A stretch of 64,000 nt of DNA, from NCBI GenBank assembly GCA_013043685.1, contig JABDNT010000016.1, positions 62,001 to 126,000 on the forward strand, given 5' to 3'. The notes beneath the pieces are model-generated. The model saw only the letters and a list, made by a program, of their open reading frames with translations, was not told the origin of the DNA and made no database searches. This document shows, one piece after another, positions 10,153-19,075 of the stretch. Origin of the DNA: Flavobacteriaceae bacterium (GTDB lineage Bacteria; Bacteroidota; Bacteroidia; Flavobacteriales; Flavobacteriaceae). Position 1 is the first letter of the stretch, and each line of letters opens with the position of its first letter. The translations under genes and the position numbers were made by a program.

Positions 10153-11001
10153 TTAATTACGCGGCAAGTTCTGCAATACCAGGAAAGGGATTTTTATTTC
10201 CAATCCTATCTTCTCGACCTTTGAGGTATAAAGAAAATCCTCTAAAAATGAGTGCCGCGAATTTATCATCACTAAAAGGTCAATATCGTAGCTTTCAACG
10301 GCGTTGTTAATCACATTGGTAATATCGGTTCCTGCAAGTTGGAGGTAGTCGGGTTTTATCTGTTCCATGCAATATTCGAGAAATGCCTTGTTATCTTGTT
10401 GTCGGAACGACAGTTCGTCAAATTTTGAAATATGAAGTACTTTTAGCTTCGCCGCAAAATTTTGAATGATAGTACTCATTAATTTTAATTCCCTTCTCTG
10501 ATACGGAAGCATATAATCGGTAGCGAAAAGTACGTTGGCGGGTTGAATATCTTTGAACACAGCAGGAACAGCCAGAACCGGGCATTTTACATATTTTATT
10601 ACCTGAAGTGTATTACTCCCGAAGGTGAGATTCCTGTCGTCCGACTTTCCTTTGGTCCCCATAACGATAACATCCACGTTTTCCAGTTCAGCAATTTCAT
10701 TTGCTTCATCCACCAATGCTCCAAACACGGATATTGGAAAATAATTATGCCTTGGGTTTGGAGATACTTCTTTCATATGAGCTATAACTTTCTCCAAATC
10801 TGTATTGGTGTTCTTCATCGCTTCCTCCCTGGCGACATTTAAAGACTCGCGATCCACTCCGTCCTTACTGCTGTACAAATCATCGCCATATGCATGCATA
10901 ATGTAAAAATCGGTACGATCGTACTTAAATAATTCCATGGCATATTTAATTGCGTTCATGGCGTTATCGGAAAAATCGGTGGGTATCAGTACTTTTCGCA
11001 T
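10153..11001 (-). CDS. Universal stress protein
   Basis: KVLIPTDFSDNAMNAIKYAMELF; VIVMGTKGKSDDRNLTFGSNT. Confidence 0.95.
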   Translation of the reverse strand: MRKVLIPTDFSDNAMNAIKYAMELFKYDRTDFYIMHAYGDDLYSSKDGVDRESLNVAREEAMKNTNTDLEKVIAHMKEVSPNPRHNYFPISVFGALVDEANEIAELENVDVIVMGTKGKSDDRNLTFGSNTLQVIKYVKCPVLAVPAVFKDIQPANVLFATDYMLPYQRRELKLMSTIIQNFAAKLKVLHISKFDELSFRQQDNKAFLEYCMEQIKPDYLQLAGTDITNVINNAVESYDIDLLVMINSRHSFLEDFLYTSKVEKIGLEIKIPFLVLQNLPRN

Positions 11002-11026
11002 AAGGTTTGGTTTTTATGAATGCAAT

Positions 11027-11069
11027 CAAAGTTATCGTTCATCCCTTTCAGAAAAAATGATATATGTCA
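11027..11069 (-). promoter_or_regulatory. TGACATATATCA - 23 nt - TAACTTTG (drives usp x3 operon 11001->8420)
   Basis: Palindrome 11058-11069; perfect -7 box TAACTTTG 11027-11034 minus strand. Confidence 0.9.
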
Positions 11070-11141
11070 CATGCAATAGAATTAGGAATTCTTTGGGAAG
11101 CCATACCCTTTTTTAGTATTATTTTTAAAACAAAAAATTCT

Positions 11142-11369
11142 ATGAAAATTTCAGCTATGTTCCTGTTGGTCCTCACTTCGTTTATCCTATTAACGGTGGT
11201 ATTATTCTCGGCCATGAATCTTCCGTTCGGATGGGTATTCCTGCTCACCACTTTCGGGCAAGTCATGCTGGTAGTGACTGTTTATAAGGTGTTACGGGAT
11301 AACTATACCACAGATAAAACCTTCGAGGACTTTTACGAAGACCATCCTATAACTGAGAAATACAGATAA
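11142..11369 (+). CDS. Small two-TM membrane protein (start moved from ORF-track 11064)
   Basis: MKISAMFLLVLTSFILLTVVLFSAMNLPFGWVFLLTTFGQVMLVVTVYKVL; upstream ATG at 11064 lies inside the palindrome. Confidence 0.6.
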   Translation: MKISAMFLLVLTSFILLTVVLFSAMNLPFGWVFLLTTFGQVMLVVTVYKVLRDNYTTDKTFEDFYEDHPITEKYR

Positions 11370-11378
11370 GAGTTGTTT

Positions 11379-12221
11379 TTATTCGTGCAATACCAGAAAT
11401 GGTATCTCGGTGTGGTAGCTAATTTTTGCAACTGTGGGTTTAAATAACAATCGCTGGAAAAAATTCAGGTTCTTTGCCACCATGGCAATGATCTGAACAT
11501 CCATCAAATCGATAAATGACTGCAACCCTTCCTCCAGGCGCGGACTCTTAATGCAATGAAAACTATATGATCTTTCCTCCAGTATATCGCGCAGGAAATT
11601 TCGATTTTTTTCCTGTTCGGCATTCAACGGATACTCATTATTAGCAACCCGTAACACTTTGATCGAGGAGTCGTGCACATCGGAAACATCAAATAATGTG
11701 TCTAAAATCCGCTGCTTGTAGATCATGTTGAAATCCGTTGGAAATACAATATTCTTAGGGCTCTCAAAAACAGCGCGTTCCGGTATCACCAAAACAGGAC
11801 ATTTCACCCTGGTAATCACGGCACCCGTATGACTACCGATGGTTACCTCCTTAAGTCCGGAAGCACCTTTGGTACCCATAACCATAAGATCTATGTTGAG
11901 TTCTTCAACCGCACTTTTTATTCCCTCGATAAAGCGTGACTGCGCTACTCTAACATCTATAGTGGCCTGTGTTCTTGGATATAGAGTTTCAATTTTTCGC
12001 TGGAGTGCAATTAATTGTTTCTCCTTGGTCTTTCCTCCTTTTTCAATAATTGCAACCCCATTGGAATACAAATCGTCCTCTCCGTTTATACGTCCGCTAT
12101 AGGCAATATGATACAAATGAATGTGCACAGGCCTCTTATTAAAAAAAGCCATTGTATACTCTATTGCATTCCACGCATTATGCGAAAAATCTGTAGGGAT
12201 TAGAATTCGCTTCATTGTCAT
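11379..12221 (-). CDS. Universal stress protein (start trimmed; ORF-track start 12236 overlaps the -7 box)
   Basis: MKRILIPTDFSHNAWNAIEYTMAFF; DLMVMGTKGASGLKEVTIGSHTG. Confidence 0.92.
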   Translation of the reverse strand: MTMKRILIPTDFSHNAWNAIEYTMAFFNKRPVHIHLYHIAYSGRINGEDDLYSNGVAIIEKGGKTKEKQLIALQRKIETLYPRTQATIDVRVAQSRFIEGIKSAVEELNIDLMVMGTKGASGLKEVTIGSHTGAVITRVKCPVLVIPERAVFESPKNIVFPTDFNMIYKQRILDTLFDVSDVHDSSIKVLRVANNEYPLNAEQEKNRNFLRDILEERSYSFHCIKSPRLEEGLQSFIDLMDVQIIAMVAKNLNFFQRLLFKPTVAKISYHTEIPFLVLHE

Positions 12222-12233
12222 TCTCTTCAACAG

Positions 12234-12276
12234 CAAAAATATATTGCAGAGGTAGCGTAAAGAATGATATATGTCA
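12234..12276 (-). promoter_or_regulatory. TGACATATATCA - 23 nt - TATTTTTG (drives usp 11379)
   Basis: Palindrome 12265-12276; -7 box 12234-12241 minus strand. Confidence 0.88.
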
Positions 12277-12289
12277 GTTTTGAATAATA

Positions 12290-13351
12290 TTACTCGATAT
12301 GACGTAAGCCGTCGAGATCGGTAATTCGGATATTGCGCCCTTCAATTTCTATGAGACCATCTTTTTTAAATCCGGACAGCGTTCGAATAAGGCTTTCTGT
12401 AGCGATCCCTGCAACACTCGCGAGATCGTGTCTCGAAATTTTAATATTGTCATTTTGATTTTTATTCAGAATTTCTGCGAATTGCAGTATGGTAGCCGCA
12501 GTCTTTTTTCGTACCGAGGAGTACGCCATCTGTAAAAGTTGCTCCTTTATTTCCGAAAGATTTTCGGTGAGTACATTCATCAATTCCAGGGAAACCGCGT
12601 TGCTCTTTGAAAGAATGTTCTTCAGAACATTTTTAGATATTACTGCCAGTTCCACATCCTCTACAGCGGTTGCGGACTCCTGGTAAGGTATAGCGTCTTC
12701 AAATGAAGTAAAGCCAAGGAAATCATCTGGTTTGTGAAGCTCGGTAATGAGTTCCTTTCCATTTTCATCCATCTTGTGACTCTTAACAATTCCTTTCAGA
12801 ATTAAAAAGATGTTATTTGAGTGCCCGCCTTCTTTATAAATTACTTCGCCTTTATTATAATTGACAATCTCTCCGTTATCATCGAAGAAATTCTTAAGTT
12901 CATTTAAATTTCTGATGGTTTCCACATCTTCTTTGCGCTCTTCCTTGGAAACATTCGATTCCATTGCCTGAAGGAGTAGCTGGGATTTAGCCAATCTGCT
13001 TTCAATTGCACTTAACAATTCATCTTCTTCGAATGGCTTGGTGAGATAGTCATCCGCTCCCAGGTCCATTCCCTTTCGCACTTCTTTGTGCTCGGTTTTA
13101 GCCGATAAAAAGATGAACGGAATATGTTGAGTTTCCGCATCATGGGACAAGGATTCCAGCACACCATAACCATCCACTTCGGGCATCATTATGTCGCAAA
13201 CGATTACATTGGGATGGTTCTCTTTGGCTTTTTCAATTCCTATTCTACCGTTAGACGCAGTAATCACGGTATAGCCCGAGAGTTCGAGCATTTCGGCAGT
13301 ATTCTCACGTAAGGCCGAATCATCTTCAATAAGAAGTATGTTTTTTATCAT
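12290..13351 (-). CDS. Hybrid response regulator: REC + cNMP-binding fold + CRP/FNR HTH
   Basis: VIVCDIMMPEVDGYG phosphoacceptor; LGADDYLTKPF; IFLILKGIVKSHKMDENGKELI; ISRHDLASVAGIATESLIRTLSGFKKDGLIEI HTH_Crp. Confidence 0.94.
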   Translation of the reverse strand: MIKNILLIEDDSALRENTAEMLELSGYTVITASNGRIGIEKAKENHPNVIVCDIMMPEVDGYGVLESLSHDAETQHIPFIFLSAKTEHKEVRKGMDLGADDYLTKPFEEDELLSAIESRLAKSQLLLQAMESNVSKEERKEDVETIRNLNELKNFFDDNGEIVNYNKGEVIYKEGGHSNNIFLILKGIVKSHKMDENGKELITELHKPDDFLGFTSFEDAIPYQESATAVEDVELAVISKNVLKNILSKSNAVSLELMNVLTENLSEIKEQLLQMAYSSVRKKTAATILQFAEILNKNQNDNIKISRHDLASVAGIATESLIRTLSGFKKDGLIEIEGRNIRITDLDGLRHIE

Positions 13352-14577
13352 AAGTTACCCATAGTTGGGATAGTCACTTTGAAAGTACTACCCTTATTTT
13401 CTTCACTTGTAAAGGTAATAGTACCATCAAGGTTTTCCAAATGGTTTTGTACAATATTAAGTCCTATACCGGTACCCTGATTCAGCAAAGCATTTTCGGC
13501 CCTGAAATACCTGTTGAAGATATGCTTTTGTTCGGCTGCCGGAATCCCCATTCCCTCATCTTCAACCTCAATGATCAATTGATCACCTTCCTCGGTTACC
13601 CTAATATCGATAGTGGTATTCTCGGAAGAATACTTGATGGCGTTATTCACCAGATTCGTAAGTGTAAGTTCGAGTATTTTTTCATCGAAACTTATCACTA
13701 TGGTATCAATACCCTCGGGATAATTAATAATCTGGCCTTCTTTTAACAACATGTTCGCCCCATAGATTACTTCGTTGATCACTTTGCTAATAGGAAAATT
13801 ACTGTATTTGTAATTCACCTTACCACTTTCAATGCGTTCTATGGAGAGAAAATCATCGAGTATATTGTTGAGATATTTTACTTTATTCTGAATGGTCTTG
13901 ATATGCTTCTCCCGCTTTTCCTGCTGTTCTTCCTTTGTATATTTTCCAGCCAGGGTAGCCGAAGTAAAAATACCACTAAGCGGTGTTTTGAATTCGTGTG
14001 ACACAAGGGATAGAAACTTAGTTTTCAAATCACTAAGTTCGCGTTCTTTCCGCAGGGATTCTTTGATCTTATTCTCCGCTTGTTTTCTTTTCTCCACTTC
14101 TTTCTGAAGTTTCAAAATACTCTCATTAAGTGCTTTGGTACGCTCGGCGATCTTTCCTTCCAACTCTGTATTAAGTTCCTGGATTTCAAGTTCCTGTTCC
14201 TTCCTGACGGTTATATCAATTATCAAAGCCATCACATATCGCTTACCGTAAATTTCGAACGGGTTCAGACCTGCTTCTACAGGAAATGTACTCCCATCTT
14301 TCTTCAATCCGTAAAGATCCCGGCCATGACCCATCTGCCGTTTAGTACTTTCGTTCATAAACGATTTAAAATGTGAACTGTGATTGTGGTGGTACTTCTC
14401 CGGAATTAGCGTATTAAGTGACTTCCCCACCAGCTCATCCTTTTTGTAACCAAACAATGAGTTGAGAGATTGGTTGGTGGCAACAATGATTTGCTTTTCA
14501 TTTACAACAACGATACCTTCAGAAATTGCTTCAGTAAGAATCTGATAGATATCACTACTGCTGTTAAAAACCTCCAT
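13348..14577 (-). CDS. PAS-domain sensor histidine kinase
   Basis: PAS core; SLVSHEFKTPLSGI H-box; NNAIKYSS N-box; DEGMGIP; GTGIGLNIV. Confidence 0.95.
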   Translation of the reverse strand: MEVFNSSSDIYQILTEAISEGIVVVNEKQIIVATNQSLNSLFGYKKDELVGKSLNTLIPEKYHHNHSSHFKSFMNESTKRQMGHGRDLYGLKKDGSTFPVEAGLNPFEIYGKRYVMALIIDITVRKEQELEIQELNTELEGKIAERTKALNESILKLQKEVEKRKQAENKIKESLRKERELSDLKTKFLSLVSHEFKTPLSGIFTSATLAGKYTKEEQQEKREKHIKTIQNKVKYLNNILDDFLSIERIESGKVNYKYSNFPISKVINEVIYGANMLLKEGQIINYPEGIDTIVISFDEKILELTLTNLVNNAIKYSSENTTIDIRVTEEGDQLIIEVEDEGMGIPAAEQKHIFNRYFRAENALLNQGTGIGLNIVQNHLENLDGTITFTSEENKGSTFKVTIPTMGNL

Positions 14578-14613
14578 GATTCAAAAATAGGTAAATTAAA
14601 ATTTCCGCTGAAC

Positions 14614-14656
14614 TGATAATTATCATAAAATTTCACCCGACATGAATTTAATTTTA
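14614..14656 (+). promoter_or_regulatory. TGATAATTATCA - 23 nt - TAATTTTA (drives 14676; possibly also bidirectional toward kinase 13348)
   Basis: Palindrome 14614-14625; -7 box 14649-14656; on minus strand TATTTTTG lies 24 nt away (14582-14589). Confidence 0.8.
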
Positions 14657-14675
14657 TACATGTAAATATTAACAC

Positions 14676-15080
14676 ATGACCTATACTGAAAAACCTCAGA
14701 TCGCTTTTTACCAAAAGGTAGGTGAATTATTCTATGCCGTTGCAGCAGCCGATAAGGTGGTACGCGAAGTTGAATACAAGGCTTTAAAGAAATTGGTGCG
14801 CGAAGTATGGTCTAAATACGATGACAGTCTCGACGATTTTAATACACGTGCTATTTTTCAAATGGAAGTAGTTTTCGACTGGTTCGACTATGAGAAAATG
14901 GATGCAGATGCCTGTTTCGAAAGTTTTGAAAACTATGTGAAAGAACACCCGTTATTATTCACCGAGGAACGTAAACAACTAATCTTTCAGACCGCAAATG
15001 AAATTGCAGATGCGTTTTCCGGTAAGAACAAATCAGAATTAATTATACTTGGGAAACTTCATTTACTTTTAGCAGCATAA
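14676..15080 (+). CDS. TerB/DjlA-N-like helical protein
   Basis: FYAVAAADKVVREVEYKALKKLV...AIADAFSGKNKSELIIL resembles tellurite-resistance TerB fold. Confidence 0.55.
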   Translation: MTYTEKPQIAFYQKVGELFYAVAAADKVVREVEYKALKKLVREVWSKYDDSLDDFNTRAIFQMEVVFDWFDYEKMDADACFESFENYVKEHPLLFTEERKQLIFQTANEIADAFSGKNKSELIILGKLHLLLAA

Positions 15081-15134
15081 TAATGTAACCGCCACCAACG
15101 CTATATACCTGGGAGATGTATCGTCAATCAGACC

Positions 15135-15177
15135 TGAGCAATGTCATTTTTATTGCATGGGTTTCAAGCTATTTTTA
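15135..15177 (+). promoter_or_regulatory. TGAGCAATGTCA - 23 nt - TATTTTTA (drives 15198-trx-deoC-deoD)
   Basis: TGA-N6-TCA at 15135-15146 (G at position 4, the only such exception); -7 box 15170-15177. Confidence 0.7.
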
Positions 15178-15197
15178 CCAAATAAAGTTCTGTAAAT

Positions 15198-16076
15198 ATG
15201 AAAAATCTCCTAATTGCTCTATCTGTGTCCATGCTGCTTTTTGGTTGTAAAGACGATCCGAAAAAAGAACTCACCGATGAAATTCCGTTCGAAGAAACGG
15301 ATGAAACACTGCCCGATACAATTATGGCAACTGAGAACGACCTGGATCTTCAGAAACAAATAGATGTAGAGATACGGAAGAAAACCCTGGTAGAAAAGGA
15401 AGACGAACGTGATGAACTGCAGGACCTGATCATATCGAAACGATTTTTAAGGGACGAAGACCTTTATACCATCGATTTCAAATATCCGTACCTGAATGAA
15501 AACCTGAAGGAATCCTATGTAAACTTCAATGAATATATTGCAGAAACGTATCTCGATATTGCTGGTGTGGAAGCTCAAATACTAGAGGATAAGGAATTGC
15601 TTTGTGATACGCTACGCATAAATAAGTTCAGGGAAAAGCGCTACGTAGATTACAAGGTGTATAACGTCAATGAGAAACTGGTGAGCGTGCTTTTCTATAA
15701 AGAGAATTTCTATTCGGGAACTTTACATCCCTCTTACACATTTGACTGTTTGAACTTCGACCTTGACAGATCGGTATTTATGATTTACGAGGATTTCTTT
15801 ATTGAAGGTTCCGAAGAAGAACTACGGAAAATACTCAATGAGATTTTGGTGGCAAAGATCGAGTCCGGGGAAGTGTACTACGATTGCTGGGGAATTTCCG
15901 AAGAAGATTTCTTCGAATACAAAGATAACTTTGTTGTAGACGATAAGATGGTTGAATATTATTTCGACGATTGTGTTATTTGTCCTACGTATACCGGTAA
16001 TTTCTCCGTGGAAATACCTCTTGAGGAGCTTTTACCCGTATTGAGACGCTATAACCTGAATCCATTGCAACTTTAA
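15198..16076 (+). CDS. Lipoprotein with DUF3298/RsiV-PdaC-like domain
   Basis: Lipobox LLFGCK; SGTLHPSYTFDCLNFDLDRSVFMIYEDFF resembles DUF3298. Confidence 0.6.
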   Translation: MKNLLIALSVSMLLFGCKDDPKKELTDEIPFEETDETLPDTIMATENDLDLQKQIDVEIRKKTLVEKEDERDELQDLIISKRFLRDEDLYTIDFKYPYLNENLKESYVNFNEYIAETYLDIAGVEAQILEDKELLCDTLRINKFREKRYVDYKVYNVNEKLVSVLFYKENFYSGTLHPSYTFDCLNFDLDRSVFMIYEDFFIEGSEEELRKILNEILVAKIESGEVYYDCWGISEEDFFEYKDNFVVDDKMVEYYFDDCVICPTYTGNFSVEIPLEELLPVLRRYNLNPLQL

Positions 16077-16096
16077 TTGGAAATTAAATATTTTGA

Positions 16097-16399
16097 ATGA
16101 AAACGACCTTTAAAGATATTATTGAATCGAACAAAATAGTGCTCGTCGATTTCTCTGCCGAGTGGTGCGGTCCCTGTAAAGTTCTTGGGCCAATCCTGAA
16201 GGAGGTAAAGGATGAAGTTGGTGATACGGTAAAAATTATTAAGATCGATGTCGATAAGAATCAACAGTTGTCCGCCCAATATAAAGTAATGGGAGTACCT
16301 ACACTCATTCTATTTAAGGATGGTGTTCAGGCCTGGCGGCAATCAGGAGTAATGCAGAAACAAGAGCTACTCGACTTACTTCAGTCCAAAGCTTCATGA
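16097..16399 (+). CDS. trxA: Thioredoxin
   Basis: VDFSAEWCGPCKVLGP active site. Confidence 0.96.
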   Translation: MKTTFKDIIESNKIVLVDFSAEWCGPCKVLGPILKEVKDEVGDTVKIIKIDVDKNQQLSAQYKVMGVPTLILFKDGVQAWRQSGVMQKQELLDLLQSKAS

Positions 16400-17055
16400 A
16401 ACCGCTCAATCGATATATAGATCATACATTGCTTCATCCCGCTGCAAGTCCGGAGGCTATAGTCGCATTATGCGACGAAGCAAAAGCCTACAATTTTTAC
16501 GCTGTTTGTGTTAATAGCTGCTATGTGTATCTGGCAGCAAAAGAACTGAAGAAATCAGGTATAAGGATCGCATCCACAGTAGGGTTTCCACTGGGTGCGG
16601 CTTCAACAAAATCTAAGGTCGCAGAAGCCAGGAAAGCTGTAAAGGACGGTGCCGATGAAATAGACATGGTGCTGAACATAGGTTTTCTAAAATCGGAACT
16701 CCACAAAAACGTAAAAGAAGATATTGAAGCGGTAAAAAAGGAAATAGGTAAAAAAACCCTGAAAGTGATATTGGAAACCTGTTACCTGACCGATGAGGAA
16801 AAGAAAATTGCTTGTCTTATAGCCGAAAAAGCCGGAGCCGATTATGTAAAGACCTCAACAGGTTTTGGAACAGGAGGCGCCAGCAAAGAGGATGTAACAC
16901 TTATGAAAGCCACTATTGGCGAGTCTATGAAGATAAAGGCCGCTGGAGGTATTTCTTCTGCATCCGAAGCGATCGATTATATCGAGCTGGGAGTAATGAG
17001 AATTGGCACCTCGAACGGCATCCGGTTAATGGAAGGCATAAATACAACTGAATAA
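16396..17055 (+). CDS. deoC: Deoxyribose-phosphate aldolase
   Basis: YIDHTLLHPAASPE; GADEIDMVLNIG; AGADYVKTSTGFG. Confidence 0.96.
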   Translation: MKPLNRYIDHTLLHPAASPEAIVALCDEAKAYNFYAVCVNSCYVYLAAKELKKSGIRIASTVGFPLGAASTKSKVAEARKAVKDGADEIDMVLNIGFLKSELHKNVKEDIEAVKKEIGKKTLKVILETCYLTDEEKKIACLIAEKAGADYVKTSTGFGTGGASKEDVTLMKATIGESMKIKAAGGISSASEAIDYIELGVMRIGTSNGIRLMEGINTTE

Positions 17056-17759
17056 TGAGTAACCATCTTGAAGCCAAACCTGGCGAAATAGCAGAATCAG
17101 TCTTACTACCCGGTGACCCCATGCGGGCTAAATGGATTGCAGAGACCTTTCTAAAAGATGCTCATTGCTATAACGACGTTAGAGCAATGCTGGGGTATAC
17201 CGGCACTTTTAAAGGTCAACGGATTTCTGTTCAGGGGACGGGAATGGGAATTCCTTCGGCTTTGATCTACTGTCATGAACTAATAAACGAATATGGTGTA
17301 AAAAACCTCATCCGCGTAGGGAGCGCAGGGTCCTATCAGCCCGATATCAAATTACGCGATATTGTAATTGCCATGGCAGCTTCCTCTACGTCAGGAATAA
17401 ACAATTCGAGATTTATCAATGCAGATTACTCGCCAACAGCGAACTTCGAATTACTAATGAAGGCTGCTAATTACGCGCGAGATCACGGTATTCCTATCAA
17501 AGCGGGCAATGTCTTATCAACAGATGAATTTTACGAGGATGACTTCGACGCCTATAAGTTATGGGCAGAATTCGGGGTGCTCTGTGTGGAAATGGAAGCG
17601 GCAGGTTTATATACCATAGCTGCCAAGCACAACGTGCGAGCCCTTGCAATACTCACTATCTCCGATTCCCTGGTGACCAAACAAAGATCAACTGTCGAAG
17701 AAAGAGAATCCACCTTTACCAATATGGTGAAGATCGCCTTAAACACCCTCATCGATTAA
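17055..17759 (+). CDS. deoD: Purine-nucleoside phosphorylase (DeoD type)
   Basis: VLLPGDPMRAKWIAETFL; RVGSAGSYQPDIKLRDIVIAMAAS; VEMEAAGLY. Confidence 0.96.
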   Translation: MSNHLEAKPGEIAESVLLPGDPMRAKWIAETFLKDAHCYNDVRAMLGYTGTFKGQRISVQGTGMGIPSALIYCHELINEYGVKNLIRVGSAGSYQPDIKLRDIVIAMAASSTSGINNSRFINADYSPTANFELLMKAANYARDHGIPIKAGNVLSTDEFYEDDFDAYKLWAEFGVLCVEMEAAGLYTIAAKHNVRALAILTISDSLVTKQRSTVEERESTFTNMVKIALNTLID

Positions 17760-17811
17760 AAAAGGGGCTCCCAATAGAAACCCCTTCTCAAAGCATGCAA
17801 TTAGCCGTAAA

Positions 17812-18648
17812 TTACATTTTGAATGTGATCACAGGTAAATCGGAGTGATTTACGAGGTCTTCACTGATACTACCAGTAAAGAAATGTGCTAGCCCTTTGC
17901 GACCATGAGTAGGTATAGCAATTAGATCTGCATTCACTTTGTTACTGTATGCGAATATTCCTTCTTCTATGGAATACGCACTAAAGTATTTTACATCATT
18001 AACACTGTATTCGCCGTTGACATTAGCTTCAACAAAGAAGTCTGCTACTTTCTCCTCCATTTCCTGGGTACTTTTGAAACCATCTCCTGGCGTATTGATA
18101 TAAACTAATTGCATATCAACATCTAAAGTGGAGAATAACTTCCTGGCTTTCAGGAAGGAACTAACATTTTCATTATCGAAATTGTTCGCGAAAACCACCT
18201 TATTCATGGCTTCATCGCCCATTTTGTTCTTAACAACTAATACGGGAATCTCTGAATTTCTTACTACTTTTTCGGTATTGGAGCCTACAAATACTTCTCG
18301 TAAGCCACTACTTCCGTGGGATCCCATCACGATAAGATCTGCCTTAAACTCTTGAGCCACCTGATCTATTTCATGAAATAATTTATAGTTCTGTACTGTA
18401 GTTTGAACCTCAATACCTTCCAGGTAATCACGATCCAGGAAATCTTTAAATCTTTTTTCGGCCAGTTTCATATAATACATAGCTTCAAAAACTTCCTGAG
18501 AATCATCTTTAGTGAGAACAGCTTGCGACAAGCCCATCATATGCAATGCAACAATAGACGAGTCATGCCTTTTGGCAATTTTAGCTGCCACCTCCAGGGC
18601 ATATTCGGAATGATCCGAAAAATCAATGGGTACTAATAGGGTTTTCAT
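17812..18648 (-). CDS. Universal stress protein
   Basis: LLVPIDFSDHSEYALEVAAKIA; LIVMGSHGSSGLREVFVGSNTEKVV. Confidence 0.95.
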   Translation of the reverse strand: MKTLLVPIDFSDHSEYALEVAAKIAKRHDSSIVALHMMGLSQAVLTKDDSQEVFEAMYYMKLAEKRFKDFLDRDYLEGIEVQTTVQNYKLFHEIDQVAQEFKADLIVMGSHGSSGLREVFVGSNTEKVVRNSEIPVLVVKNKMGDEAMNKVVFANNFDNENVSSFLKARKLFSTLDVDMQLVYINTPGDGFKSTQEMEEKVADFFVEANVNGEYSVNDVKYFSAYSIEEGIFAYSNKVNADLIAIPTHGRKGLAHFFTGSISEDLVNHSDLPVITFKM

Positions 18649-18668
18649 AGTGTTTAGGTTTATTAGGA

Positions 18669-18965
18669 TTAGTGATTGTAGGTTGTTTCTTTTCGTTTTC
18701 TAAGTTGTCTATTCAAATCGGTAATGGTTTCTTTCACCGCTACTTCAAAATTATCTTCTACAGAAGTAGCAAAGATCTTCGGACCTGGAAGACTGAGTTC
18801 AATCTCACAAATCTTCTTTCCAACAGCATCTTTTTCAAGTTTAAAATAGACATTCGCATTAATAAGCCAACTGTACTTTGAAGCTAATTTGTTTAACCTC
18901 TTTTCAGTGAATGCCGTAAGGGTTTCACTAGTGGGCATTTTTACGTATTGAATTGAAATTGTCAT
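18669..18965 (-). CDS. hpf: Ribosome hibernation promoting factor / sigma-54 modulation protein family (start moved from 19061)
   Basis: MTISIQYVKMPTSETLTAFTEKRLNKLASKYSWLINANVYFKLE...CEIELSLPGPKIFATSVEDNFEVAV. Confidence 0.85.
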   Translation of the reverse strand: MTISIQYVKMPTSETLTAFTEKRLNKLASKYSWLINANVYFKLEKDAVGKKICEIELSLPGPKIFATSVEDNFEVAVKETITDLNRQLRKRKETTYNH

Positions 18966-18989
18966 ACCTGTTATATTAAATTTATATTC

Positions 18990-19032
18990 CAAATGTACTT
19001 TTCTGAAAATGGATAAAATATGACCGGTGTCA
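18990..19032 (-). promoter_or_regulatory. TGACACCGGTCA - 23 nt - TACATTTG (drives hpf-usp)
   Basis: Palindrome 19021-19032; perfect -7 box 18990-18997 minus strand. Confidence 0.9.
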
Positions 19033-19075
19033 TATTGCATCATCCTTAACATATGCAACAATAAGAAAAAAAAGA

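Noticed and set aside
11064-11141. N-terminal extension of the small membrane ORF starting at 11064
   Set aside because: The ATG lies inside the regulatory palindrome; the TM protein starts more plausibly at 11142.
12222-12236. Annotated Usp start at 12236
   Set aside because: It overlaps the predicted -7 box (12234-12241); conserved Usp N-terminus starts at MKRILIPTDF or MTMKRILIPTDF.
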